DNA of 64,000 nucleotides from an uncultured Verrucomicrobiota bacterium (GTDB lineage Bacteria > Verrucomicrobiota > Kiritimatiellia > CAIVKH01): NCBI GenBank assembly GCA_937996795.1, contig CALKUH010000070.1:1-64000 (forward strand), in the 5' to 3' direction. Both the position numbers and the translations under genes were made by a program. Below are positions 54,785 through 63,897 of the stretch, one piece after another. The notes below the pieces were generated by a model. It had not been told where the DNA came from. It made no database searches and worked only from the letters and a program-made list of their open reading frames with translations. Position 1 is the stretch's first letter; each line of letters begins with the position of its first letter.

Positions 54785-54796
54785 CGGCCTCCCCTT

Positions 54797-55975
54797 ATGG
54801 ACACCGCCACCCTCCACAAACAGTACGTCGTCAACACCTACTCGCCGAATCTCGTGCTCACGAAGGGCAAGGGGTGCCGCGTGTGGGACGCGGAGGGGCG
54901 GTCGTACCTCGACTTCCTCGGCGGCATCGCGGTGATCCAGGTGGGGCACTGCCATCCGAAGCTGGTCGCGGCGATCCAGAAGCAGGCGGCGACGCTGATG
55001 CATGTGTCGAATTTGTACTACAACGAGAACGCGCCGCGGCTCGCGGCGAAGCTCGTGGAGAAGTTCGGCGTGCCGGGCCGCGTATTTTTCTGCAACTCGG
55101 GCGCGGAGGCGAACGAGGGGCTCATCAAGCTCGCGCGGCTGTGGGGCAGCGCCACGGGCCGATACGAAATCATTTCGATGCGGAATTCATTCCACGGGCG
55201 GACGCTCGCGGCGATCACGGCGACGGGGCAGACGAAGTACCAGAAGGGGTTCGACCCGCTGCCGGGCGGGTTCGTCTATGCGGACTACAACGACCTCGAA
55301 TCGGTGAAGGCCGCGGTGACGGACAAGACGGCGGCGATTCTGGTCGAGGCGGTGCAGGGCGAGGGCGGCGTGGTGCCGGCGACGCCGGAGTTTCTGAAGG
55401 GCCTGCGCGCGCTGTGCGACGAGAAGAACCTGCTGCTCTTCTGCGACGAGGTGCAGTGCGGCATGGGGCGGACGGGAAACTGGTTTGGGTTTCAATCGTA
55501 CGGGATTCAGGCGGACGGCTGTTCGCTTGCGAAGGGGCTGGGCGGCGGCATCCCGATCGGCGCGTTTATCGTCGGGCCGAAGGTGTCGGAGGTGTTCCAG
55601 CCGGGGCACCACGCGAGCACGTTCGGCGGCAATCCCGTCGCGTGCGCCGCGGCGCTGGCGGTGATTGATATTCTGGAGAAGGAACGGTTGCTCGAGAACG
55701 CGGCACGGATCGGCGACTGGATGCAGGCGGAGCTGAAGGCGCTGGCCGCGCAGCATCCGTGGATGGTCGAGGTGCGCGGCCGCGGGCTGATGCTCGGCCT
55801 GGTGCTGGATCACCCGGCGAAGGAATTCGAGAAGGCGTTGCTCGCGAAGGGGCTCATCGTCATCGCGACGGCCGACAAGGTCATCCGCATGCTGCCGCCG
55901 CTGAACATCACGCAGGGCGACGCGCGCGAGGCGATGCGGATCATCGCGGAGACGGCGGCGGGCTACCGGGCATAG
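54797..55975 (+). CDS. argD: Acetylornithine aminotransferase
   Basis: Class III PLP aminotransferase converting N-acetylglutamate semialdehyde to N-acetylornithine. 392 residues: FLGGIAVIQVGHCHP, FFCNSGAEANEGLIKLAR (PLP phosphate), NSFHGRTLAAI, LFCDEVQCGMGRTG, the PLP Lys in SLAKGLGGGIPIGAF, and HASTFGGNPVAC. It may also act on succinyldiaminopimelate, as ArgD often does. argC, argF, argG and argH are not in the window. Confidence 0.95.
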   Translation: MDTATLHKQYVVNTYSPNLVLTKGKGCRVWDAEGRSYLDFLGGIAVIQVGHCHPKLVAAIQKQAATLMHVSNLYYNENAPRLAAKLVEKFGVPGRVFFCNSGAEANEGLIKLARLWGSATGRYEIISMRNSFHGRTLAAITATGQTKYQKGFDPLPGGFVYADYNDLESVKAAVTDKTAAILVEAVQGEGGVVPATPEFLKGLRALCDEKNLLLFCDEVQCGMGRTGNWFGFQSYGIQADGCSLAKGLGGGIPIGAFIVGPKVSEVFQPGHHASTFGGNPVACAAALAVIDILEKERLLENAARIGDWMQAELKALAAQHPWMVEVRGRGLMLGLVLDHPAKEFEKALLAKGLIVIATADKVIRMLPPLNITQGDAREAMRIIAETAAGYRA

Positions 55976-55980
55976 GTCCT

Positions 55981-56661
55981 ATGAAAAAGAGTGTCGGGCG
56001 GGATCTGGCCGAATTGATGGTTCACTCGGACCCGCGCGTGCGCCAGCTGGCGGAGCGTATCGGGCAGGAGCTCGCGGCTTCGGAACGGCCGTCCGGCGGG
56101 CGCGGCACCGAGCTGTTGATGCCGCACGGCGGCTACAAAAATCTAAAGGCCTACGAGGCGTCCGAGATTGTGTATGACGCCACGGTGGCATTTTGTGACC
56201 GCTTCATTGATCGGCGTTCGCGGACCCATGACCAGATGGTGCAGGCTGCGCGCAGCGGGAAACAAAACCTCGTCGAGGGCAGCGCCGCCGCGGGGACGTC
56301 CAGCAAGACCGAGTTGCGACTCGTCGGCGTGGCGCGGGCCAGCTTGGAGGAAGTGCTGGCGGATGTGGAGGATTTCCTGCGGCAGCGCGGGTTGCCGAAG
56401 TGGAACAAGGACGACTCGCGGGCGCGAGAGGTGCGCCAGCTCGCCTATGAGAAGAATAGGTCCTATAAGACGTATAGGACCTATGTCGAAGAGCAGAGTC
56501 CTGAGATTACGGCGAACACCTTGCTGTGCCTCATCAACCAGACCACCTACTTGATCGACCGGCTCAAGCAGCAACTGGAAGAAGCCTTCCTTGAACACGG
56601 CGGAATTGGCGAGCGCATGACCCAGGCGCGCCTGCGCCATCGCGCGGAGGCGGGCGCATGA
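55981..56661 (+). CDS. Four-helix-bundle suffix-domain protein
   Basis: 226 residues. The central and C-terminal part resembles the four-helix-bundle family related to rRNA intervening-sequence proteins: GGYKNLKAYEASEIVYDATVAFCDRFI, RTHDQMVQAARSGKQNLVEGS, SSKTELRLVGVARASLEEVLADVEDFL, ending in the suffix-type LINQTTYLIDRLKQQLEEAFL. Role unknown; relatives are common in this group of bacteria. An insertion of SYKTYRTY (residues 161-168) lies in the linker and is encoded by an inverted repeat. The start is five bases after argD, within a copy of the same repeat, and the end overlaps recQ by four bases. Confidence 0.82.
   Translation: MKKSVGRDLAELMVHSDPRVRQLAERIGQELAASERPSGGRGTELLMPHGGYKNLKAYEASEIVYDATVAFCDRFIDRRSRTHDQMVQAARSGKQNLVEGSAAAGTSSKTELRLVGVARASLEEVLADVEDFLRQRGLPKWNKDDSRAREVRQLAYEKNRSYKTYRTYVEEQSPEITANTLLCLINQTTYLIDRLKQQLEEAFLEHGGIGERMTQARLRHRAEAGA
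56456..56484. repeat. ATAGGTCCTAT inverted pair inside a coding sequence
   Basis: ATAGGTCCTAT (56456-56466) is followed by its exact complement ATAGGACCTAT (56474-56484). A third copy lies at 55972-55982, spanning the argD stop and the start codon of the same gene. The pair encodes residues 160-168, which look like an in-frame insertion. Confidence 0.88.
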
Positions 56662-58469
56662 GCCGGGTCAGCGATGCGCTGAAGAACCTGTTCGGCTACA
56701 CCGAGTTCCGGCCCAACCAGCGCGAGATCGTCGAGGCGATCCTCGCCGGGCGCGACGCGTTCGTGGTGATGCCGACGGGCGGCGGCAAGTCGCTGTGTTA
56801 CCAGTTGCCGGCGCACCTGATGGACGGCACCTGCCTTGTGGTCAGCCCGCTCATCTCGCTGATGAAGGACCAGGTGGACGCGGCGCTCGAGAACGGGTTG
56901 CGCGCGGCGTTCCTCAACAGTTCACAGGAAGTCGACCAGCGGCGCGAGGTGATCGGCGCGCTGCGGCGAGGCGAGCTGGATTTGCTCTATGTGTCGCCGG
57001 AGCGTTTCGCGATGGACGAGTTCTCTGCGTTGCTGCAGGACTGCCGGTTGTCGTTTGTCGCGATCGACGAGGCGCACTGCATCTCGGAATGGGGCCACGA
57101 CTTCCGGCCCGACTACCTTGCGCTCGGGTCGCTGACCGAGCGCTTCCCGAAGGTGCCGGTGGCGGCGTTCACCGCGACGGCGACGCTGAAGGTGCAGGAG
57201 GACATCGTGGCGCGGCTGAAACTGCGCGATCCGCTGCGGGTGCGCGCGTCCTTCAACCGGCCGAACCTGTATTACGCGGTCGAGTCGAAAACCGACGCGC
57301 AGCGCCAGTTGCTTCGCTTCGTGCTGGAGCGGCGCGGGCAGGCGGGCATCATCTATCGCACCACGCGAAAGAGCGTCGAGGAGACGGCGGCGTACTTGCG
57401 CGAGCACGCGATCCGCGCGTTGCCGTACCACGCGGGGTTGGAGGACGCGGTGCGCGCGGCGAACCAGGAAGCGTTCAACCGCGACGAGGCGGACGTGGTG
57501 GTTGCGACGATCGCGTTCGGCATGGGCATCGACAAGTCGAACGTGCGTTATGTGGTGCACGGGGATCTGCCCAAAAACATCGAGGGTTATTACCAGGAAA
57601 CCGGCCGCAGCGGCCGTGACGGCGATCCGGCGCACTGCCTGTTGCTGTTCGGCTACGGGGACATCCCGAAGATCCGGCATTTTATCGGCCTGGTCGAGGA
57701 CGCCGACGAAAAGCGCCGCGCGGAACGGGCGCTGCAGGAGGTCGTGAACTACGCGACCGCGCACGCGTGCCGTCGCCGGCAGTTGCTCGGCTATTTCGGA
57801 GAGACGCTGGAGGGCGACGCGTGCGGGGCGTGCGATGTGTGCGCGGGGAAGGTGGCGCGCGTGGATGCGACGCGCGACGCGCAGATCGTGTTGTCGGCCA
57901 TCGCGCGCACGGGCCAGCGATTCGGGGCGAACCACGTGATCGACGTCATCACCGGGGCGGAGACGGAACGCATCCGCGCGCTGGGGCACGACCAGGTGAA
58001 GACGTACGGCGTCGGCGCGGACCGCGACAAGCGGCACTGGCGCCGCGTGATCGACAACCTGCTCGCGCAGGGGCTCGCGGCGCAGGCCGGCGACGAGTAT
58101 CCCACGCTCGTGCTTGCCGACCGCGCGATGCCTGTGCTGAAAGGCGAAACGCCGTTCTTCATGAACGAGGTCCGGGTCGAGCCGCGCGCGCGCCGGCGCA
58201 AGGGCGCGGCCGCGGCCATGGGCGCCGCGGACGATTCGCTGTTCGAGGCGATGCGCGCGCTGCGGTTCCGTCTCGCGAAGGAGCAGGGCGTACCGGCCTA
58301 TGTGATTTTCACCGACCGCACGCTACACGAGCTGGCCATCGTGAAGCCCGCCGACGAGGACGCCCTCGCCGGCATCCACGGGATCGGCGCGCGCAAGCGG
58401 GAGCAATACGGCGCGTTGTTCCTGGAGGCGATCCGCGCGCACGGGGCGGGCGCTTCTGGTACATCGTAA
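56658..58469 (+). CDS. recQ: ATP-dependent DNA helicase RecQ
   Basis: 3'-5' helicase in recombination and replication-fork repair, 603 residues. Helicase motifs: FRPNQREIVEAILAGRDAFVVMPTGGGKSLCYQLP (Walker A), IDEAHCISEWGHDFRPDY (DEAH), AFTATAT, GIIYRTTRKSVE and ATIAFGMGIDKSNVR-VVHGDLP-GYYQETGRSGRDG. Then the RQC zinc site (CRRRQLLGYFGE-CGACDVCAG) and winged helix, and an HRDC domain (FEAMRALRFRLAKEQGVPAYVIFTDRTL). Complete RecQ-RQC-HRDC layout. It is the last gene of the arg run. Confidence 0.97.
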   Translation: MSRVSDALKNLFGYTEFRPNQREIVEAILAGRDAFVVMPTGGGKSLCYQLPAHLMDGTCLVVSPLISLMKDQVDAALENGLRAAFLNSSQEVDQRREVIGALRRGELDLLYVSPERFAMDEFSALLQDCRLSFVAIDEAHCISEWGHDFRPDYLALGSLTERFPKVPVAAFTATATLKVQEDIVARLKLRDPLRVRASFNRPNLYYAVESKTDAQRQLLRFVLERRGQAGIIYRTTRKSVEETAAYLREHAIRALPYHAGLEDAVRAANQEAFNRDEADVVVATIAFGMGIDKSNVRYVVHGDLPKNIEGYYQETGRSGRDGDPAHCLLLFGYGDIPKIRHFIGLVEDADEKRRAERALQEVVNYATAHACRRRQLLGYFGETLEGDACGACDVCAGKVARVDATRDAQIVLSAIARTGQRFGANHVIDVITGAETERIRALGHDQVKTYGVGADRDKRHWRRVIDNLLAQGLAAQAGDEYPTLVLADRAMPVLKGETPFFMNEVRVEPRARRRKGAAAAMGAADDSLFEAMRALRFRLAKEQGVPAYVIFTDRTLHELAIVKPADEDALAGIHGIGARKREQYGALFLEAIRAHGAGASGTS

Positions 58470-58471
58470 TC

Positions 58472-58500
58472 TTTACACGGCGGTCCGGTTTCTCTAGGCT
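58472..58500 (+). promoter_or_regulatory. Predicted promoter of the inverse autotransporter gene
   Basis: TTTACA (58472-58477), a 17-bp spacer, TAGGCT (58495-58500). It starts three bases after the recQ stop. GGAGG (58512-58516) serves as ribosome-binding site for the ATG at 58526, so this mRNA has a short conventional leader. Confidence 0.68.
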
Positions 58501-58525
58501 GTCGTCACCTTGGAGGGTGCCCCAC

Positions 58526-61500
58526 ATGCAGAAGACGATTCGATTCGTGTGCCGATTTTTGCTGGCCGTAATCCTGACGACGACGCAGACGCCGGTATGG
58601 GCGCAGGAGACGACGGCGAAGACGCCTGAAGCCGGACCGACGGACCTTCAACTCAAGACGGAGGCGGAGCGCGCCGCCGGACGCCTGACCTTGGGCGGGC
58701 GGTTTGGGGAGAGTACGAGCGAAGGGTACCTCGACGCGCTGCAGCCGCTGTTCGGCGGCGAGCATGCAATCCTGTTCCTGAACCCGAAGCTGTCGGGGAA
58801 CGACGACGACGAGCAGGAGTGGAGCATCGGGCTGGGCGGGCGCGTGCTGCTGCCGGGTCCGCAGGTGATCCTCGGTGCGAACGTGTTCTACGACGAGCGC
58901 GAGACGGAACAGAACAACAAATTCGACCAGGTGGGCGCGGGCGTGGAGGCGCTGTCGAAATGGGTGGATGCGCGCGCGAACTACTACTGGCCGGACGACA
59001 AGCACGAGTTGATCGACGCGGAGAGCCGGACGAGCGTGGATCAGGACAGCGACACGTGGTGGGGCGACATCTACGCGCGGCAGTACCAGCTGAAGCAGAA
59101 CCAGTACACGCGTGTGACGACGACGACGACGACGCGGCAATTCGAGCGGTTCGAGGCGGCGCTGGAGGGGTATGACGCGGAGATCGGGGTGCGGCTGCCG
59201 TACCTGCCGGGGTGGCTGGAGGCGAGGATCTTTGGCGGGTACTACGCGTTTGAAGGGGATTTCACGGAAGACATCGACGGGTTCAAGGGGCGGCTGGAAG
59301 TGCGCGCGCTGCCGGCGCTGGTGTTCGACGCCGAGGTGTATGAGAACGACGAACTGACGGGGAGCGATTACTTCATCGGGGCGCGGGTGGACCTGCCGTT
59401 CGATGTGGGGAACCTGGCGCGCGGGAAGAATCCGTTTGAAGGGATCGGCGGGAGCGTGAAGCCGACGAAGCGCGAGCTGCGCGACCGGCTGAGCGACATG
59501 GTGATGCGCGACCCGCATGTGCGGATCCACGAGTCGGGGTGGATCGAGAACGAGGACTTGCTGCAGGTGGATCGCGAGAGCGACACGTCGAGCCGGAGCT
59601 TCGTGGTGCTGGATGACGTGAACTTCGTGAACAACGGGAACCAGACGGGGCTGGAGAACGGGAGCGCGGAGAACCCGTGGAACACGGTGCAGGAAGGCGT
59701 GAACGCGGTGTTCGGGCGGAACAACGTGTATGTGTTCCAGGGTGTGGCGCCGTATCGCGAGAACGTGAAGATCACGAAGGATGGCGTCCAGTTGCTCGGC
59801 GAAGGGTGCGCGATTGAGGGGTTTGGGGGCGAGACGTTCGGCGGTGACAAGTACCCGGTGCTGGACGGGAACGTGGGCGGGGTGAACGGGCCGGTGATCC
59901 GCGTGCAGGCGGACGACGTGCTCATCCGCGGCTTCGAGATCACGCGCACGCCCGGCGGGTCCAATCCGGGGAACGTGGACGACCTGTTCGGGAGTTTCAC
60001 GATCGACCAGGTCGGCATCCTCGCGGAGAACGCGGACAACCTCACCATTGAGTGCAACCGCATCCACAATCATCTGCGGGGCATCATGAGCCTGTACGAC
60101 GGCAGCGCGCCCGGCGCTCCGGCGCAGCACAACCTACAGGTCTTCGACAACGAGATTCACGACATAGACGATACGGGCATCTATCTCTTCGGGACCGGCG
60201 CCGGCACCTATGCGGCGACGATCCGGGGCAACACCATCCGCGAGGTGTCGACCGGCGTGCAGGCGCAGATGACCACGCCCAACAATGTGGATCTCCTCAT
60301 TGAGCAGAATGACATCTTTAATGTCTCGAGCGTCGGCATCTATCTGAACGGCTTGAGCGCCTCGAACAACCTGGCCGCGCGGGTGCTGGACAACCGCCTC
60401 GACGCGCCGACCCCGCTCCTGTTCTTTACGGGTCCGGTGGGCAACGATCTGTGGGTGGACGTTTCGGGCAATACCAGCCTGCAGGGCGCTTTCACCCTCT
60501 TTATGCCCACGGTGGGCGGCGATGCGTTTGTGTTCGTCGACGACAACCAGATGCCGTTGGGAGGCGCCATCTCGCTGTTCATGCAGCCGGTCAGCGGCAA
60601 TCTGGTCGCGAGCCTCAGCGGTAACGAAATCAACGGGGGCGGCATTTCCTATTTTGCCTCGGTCGTCGGGTCGAATCACGACCTGTGGATGGATGACAAC
60701 GTGTTGTCGGGCGGTTCACTCAATGCCTTCATGAGCGTGGTCGGGATCGACCTCAGTGCAAGCATGAGCAGGAACCGGATCCAGGGCGGCAATCTGAGTT
60801 TCTTTGGAAATGCGGTGGGCCGGGACCTGGAGCTTTGGATGGATGACAACGTGGTGCTCGACGCAACCGGCGGCGGACTGAATGCCTTTCTCTCCGCCGT
60901 TGGGCGCGATGTGTACGCCTCGTTCAGCGGCAACACCATCCTCAATGCGTCGGGTGGCGGGCTCTCGGTGTTCAGCCTGACGGCCGGTCGTGATGCCGAG
61001 GTGGAAATCAGCGACAACCGGGTGCTCGGCAGTTTGGGCGGCGGCATCTCCTACTTTGGCGGCGCGGTGGGCGGCGATGTGTTGTTCATCGCGGACCGCA
61101 ACCAGTCGGACAACAACCTCGGCACCGGCTTCTTCCTCAACATCCCGGCGGTGGGCGGCGATGCGGCGGTGTATATCCGCGACAGTTCTTTTGACAACAA
61201 TGCAAATGGATTGAATGCGACGGTGACGGGCGTGGGCGGCGACCTGGAGTTGGTGATTGATCCGACGACGGCGAACAACAACGTGGGCCCCGGCATGATC
61301 ATCACGGCGCTGGCCCAGTCGAACGTGACCGTCCTTCTGGAGGATGTGACGGCCAGCGGCAATGGTGGTCCCGGTATCATCGTCACCGCCAACAGCATTA
61401 CCTCGAGCGTGCAGGTGGCCTTCCTCGATGTTGAAGCCAACAACAACAGCAGCGACGGCATCATTGCCAACCTGTCGGCCTACGAGGAGGCGTTCCTGGG

Positions 61501-63874
61501 CAGTTTCGATGTTTCCAGCAGCACCGTGGAAGGCAACCGGATCGCCGCGAACAACAATGGCGGCAACGGCTTCATCGCGACGGCGACGAGCGCCACCGGG
61601 ACGGTGTTCCATTTCTCCGATGAATTGATCGCCACGAACAATGCGGCGAACGGCATCATCCTCACCCTGGCCGCGACGGAGAATGCCTTCAGCTTTATTG
61701 ATCGCGCGGTGGCCAACAACAATGGCGCCAACGGGTTTATCCAGACGCTGAGCGCGGAAACGGTGTTCTTTGACATCGGGCAGGGTCAGTTTAATGGGAA
61801 TGCCAATGCCGGTTTGATCGCCACGCTCTCGGCCTTTGAAACGGCGGGTGTGTTCCTCGGGCAGGACGCGAATTTCATGTTCCCGATGGAGGGCCGGGAC
61901 GTGGGTCTGATCGAAGCCAGCGACAACGGCGCTTCGGGCATCCAGATCGCGATCGCCTCCGGCGGCATGGGCCTGCTGGTCGCAAACGAGATCGAGGCCA
62001 GCCGAAACGGCGGCATCGGCCTTGCGGCTTCCGTTGCGGCGGACGAGGACGTGATCATGGTGCTGGGCAGCCGCATCAACAACTTCACGAACGTGATGGT
62101 CGGCGAGGTGCGCGTCGATGACAACGCCTCGGGCGGGATTATCCTGGCCGGCGCTTCGACCACCGGGTCGGTGGATGTGGCGATTGGCGGCGGGTCGGCG
62201 AGCCGGAACGGAGGCCAGGGCGTATCAATCGGACTGAGCGGCTATGAAGACGTCAGTCTGATGATGGGCGGAAGCCTGTTCGAAACACTCGGCGCGGTGA
62301 ACGACTTCGCTCCCTTTGTCGCCAACGGCAATGGGGCCAACGGAATAATCGCTTCGCTCAGCAGCTCGGAGGGGTCGGCGGTGATGGGCTTCCTGGGCGG
62401 TGGCGCCAGCAGCAATGCGGGCGCGGGCATGATCGCGGTTCTGTCGGGCGCTGACGGAATGACAGGCATCCTGGGGGATGTCATACCGGGCGCCGGCGCA
62501 ACGCCGCTGGCGTTCAATGACAATACCGGCGCAGGGCTGATATTTACGGGTGTTGCAGGCGGCGACACGGCGACTGTGGTGGTCGGCGGGCTGGAGGCGA
62601 ATCGCAACGGCGGTTCGGGCCTGACGTTCACCTTGACCTCCGCGCAGGATCTTACGTTCATCGGCGGACTCTCGGGCATCGGGGGAGAAATCGAGACCCG
62701 CCGCATCCAGGCGCTGGACAACGGCGCGGCCGGGTTTGCCTATTTGGGTTCCGCCAGCTCGAACCACATGTTCTATACCAGTTGGCTTGAAGTGAATGGC
62801 AACACCGACGATGGCGCCAACATCATTGTGTCGTCCGGCACGGGTGATATTGAGTTCGGTTTGGGCAACCTTCTGGGCATCGGCTCGACGATCCAGGGCC
62901 AACAAGGCCTGTTCGCCTCCTCGAACGGACTCAGTGGCGCGTCCATCGCGATGGGCACCGGTGCGGGTGACATTGATATTTTCGGAGGAGAAATGGTGGC
63001 CGAGGACAACGCGGCTGACGGGATTTTCATGACGGCGGGAACAGGCGCTGGCGAAGTTAACGTCCATCTCGGCTTGGAATTGTTGGGAACCAACGCGGTG
63101 GTAGCGCCGGTCGTCGCGAATGACAACGGTGGGTCTGGTTTCGCGGCGTCGTTTGTTTCGGGAAACAGCTCGATTAACTTCTCTCTGACGGGTCTCCATG
63201 CCACCAATAATGTCGGCGGGCCGGGCCTCTCGGTGACAGTCGGGTCCGGGGGCGGCGATAGCTTGATTGAATTGGGAGTTGATTCGCTCTTCGGTCTCGA
63301 AGGGGAGATCATCACCAGTTACAACGGCGGCGATGGAGTGGTTGCCTCCGCCACATCTGGAGGCGGCGGCGTAGACATTAGACTCAATAATATTACGGCA
63401 ATCAGCAACACCAGTGCGGGTGTAGATGCATTCGCGGGGGCTGTTGGAGTCGCAGCCGTTACGCTGGATGACGTGAATGCCCGCGGGAACGGCGACTACG
63501 GTGTTTCGGCCACCGCGCTTACGCTGGCCAGCAACGCGACCATCACGGCCAACAACCTTGTGCTGAACAACAATGCGACCACGGGGGGCCTGTTCTATGC
63601 GGCGGGCGGTTTGACGGCTAACGTGACGGTCACGAACTTCACCGCCGACGGCAATGTGGACGAAGGCGTCGTCGGCGCCGTCGACGGCACCCTCGTTGCC
63701 GGCGTGCGTGTGGAAGGCACCGCCTCCGGCAATGGCGGCGTGGGCGCTGTGGCCATCGCCATTGGCACCAACTTTGCCTCGGTGGTCGTCAACAATGTCG
63801 GCGCGGGTAATGGTGGCGGCGAGGCCACCGCGACGGCCCAGAACAGCGGTACGTACCAGACCTTCCTGCCGTAG
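58526..63874 (+). CDS. Inverse autotransporter with giant beta-helix passenger
   Basis: 1,782 residues; the frame is open back into recQ, but MQKTIRFVCR at 58526 begins a clear signal peptide (cleavage after VWA26). Residues about 50-300 resemble the intimin/invasin-type outer-membrane barrel (LGANVFYDERETEQNNKFDQVGAGVEAL, ANYYWP, GYDAEIGVRLPYLPG, YFIGARVDLPF). From about 388 to the end is a right-handed beta-helix: the entry segment VYVFQGVAPYRENVKITKDGVQLLGEG, NosD-like turns (NLTIECNRIHNHLRGI), then some twenty diverged repeats rich in NNNGxNGFI and GNGGPGI. Barrel-first order marks an inverse autotransporter exposing a rod-like passenger. Probably an adhesin; a polysaccharide-cleaving role cannot be excluded. 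Gly codon choice shifts between barrel and passenger. Confidence 0.85.
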   Translation: MQKTIRFVCRFLLAVILTTTQTPVWAQETTAKTPEAGPTDLQLKTEAERAAGRLTLGGRFGESTSEGYLDALQPLFGGEHAILFLNPKLSGNDDDEQEWSIGLGGRVLLPGPQVILGANVFYDERETEQNNKFDQVGAGVEALSKWVDARANYYWPDDKHELIDAESRTSVDQDSDTWWGDIYARQYQLKQNQYTRVTTTTTTRQFERFEAALEGYDAEIGVRLPYLPGWLEARIFGGYYAFEGDFTEDIDGFKGRLEVRALPALVFDAEVYENDELTGSDYFIGARVDLPFDVGNLARGKNPFEGIGGSVKPTKRELRDRLSDMVMRDPHVRIHESGWIENEDLLQVDRESDTSSRSFVVLDDVNFVNNGNQTGLENGSAENPWNTVQEGVNAVFGRNNVYVFQGVAPYRENVKITKDGVQLLGEGCAIEGFGGETFGGDKYPVLDGNVGGVNGPVIRVQADDVLIRGFEITRTPGGSNPGNVDDLFGSFTIDQVGILAENADNLTIECNRIHNHLRGIMSLYDGSAPGAPAQHNLQVFDNEIHDIDDTGIYLFGTGAGTYAATIRGNTIREVSTGVQAQMTTPNNVDLLIEQNDIFNVSSVGIYLNGLSASNNLAARVLDNRLDAPTPLLFFTGPVGNDLWVDVSGNTSLQGAFTLFMPTVGGDAFVFVDDNQMPLGGAISLFMQPVSGNLVASLSGNEINGGGISYFASVVGSNHDLWMDDNVLSGGSLNAFMSVVGIDLSASMSRNRIQGGNLSFFGNAVGRDLELWMDDNVVLDATGGGLNAFLSAVGRDVYASFSGNTILNASGGGLSVFSLTAGRDAEVEISDNRVLGSLGGGISYFGGAVGGDVLFIADRNQSDNNLGTGFFLNIPAVGGDAAVYIRDSSFDNNANGLNATVTGVGGDLELVIDPTTANNNVGPGMIITALAQSNVTVLLEDVTASGNGGPGIIVTANSITSSVQVAFLDVEANNNSSDGIIANLSAYEEAFLGSFDVSSSTVEGNRIAANNNGGNGFIATATSATGTVFHFSDELIATNNAANGIILTLAATENAFSFIDRAVANNNGANGFIQTLSAETVFFDIGQGQFNGNANAGLIATLSAFETAGVFLGQDANFMFPMEGRDVGLIEASDNGASGIQIAIASGGMGLLVANEIEASRNGGIGLAASVAADEDVIMVLGSRINNFTNVMVGEVRVDDNASGGIILAGASTTGSVDVAIGGGSASRNGGQGVSIGLSGYEDVSLMMGGSLFETLGAVNDFAPFVANGNGANGIIASLSSSEGSAVMGFLGGGASSNAGAGMIAVLSGADGMTGILGDVIPGAGATPLAFNDNTGAGLIFTGVAGGDTATVVVGGLEANRNGGSGLTFTLTSAQDLTFIGGLSGIGGEIETRRIQALDNGAAGFAYLGSASSNHMFYTSWLEVNGNTDDGANIIVSSGTGDIEFGLGNLLGIGSTIQGQQGLFASSNGLSGASIAMGTGAGDIDIFGGEMVAEDNAADGIFMTAGTGAGEVNVHLGLELLGTNAVVAPVVANDNGGSGFAASFVSGNSSINFSLTGLHATNNVGGPGLSVTVGSGGGDSLIELGVDSLFGLEGEIITSYNGGDGVVASATSGGGGVDIRLNNITAISNTSAGVDAFAGAVGVAAVTLDDVNARGNGDYGVSATALTLASNATITANNLVLNNNATTGGLFYAAGGLTANVTVTNFTADGNVDEGVVGAVDGTLVAGVRVEGTASGNGGVGAVAIAIGTNFASVVVNNVGAGNGGGEATATAQNSGTYQTFLP

Positions 63875-63897
63875 CGCGGACCCGGCCGGCCGGGGGA

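Noticed and set aside
54652..54796. CRISPR-like array from the CAACGTCTG repeats
   Set aside because: Only two copies per site, short units and similar spacers; no cas genes nearby.
57767..58525. Upstream extension of the autotransporter frame into recQ
   Set aside because: The stretch overlaps recQ in another frame and lacks a signal peptide; the start at 58526 has a signal peptide, GGAGG and a promoter.
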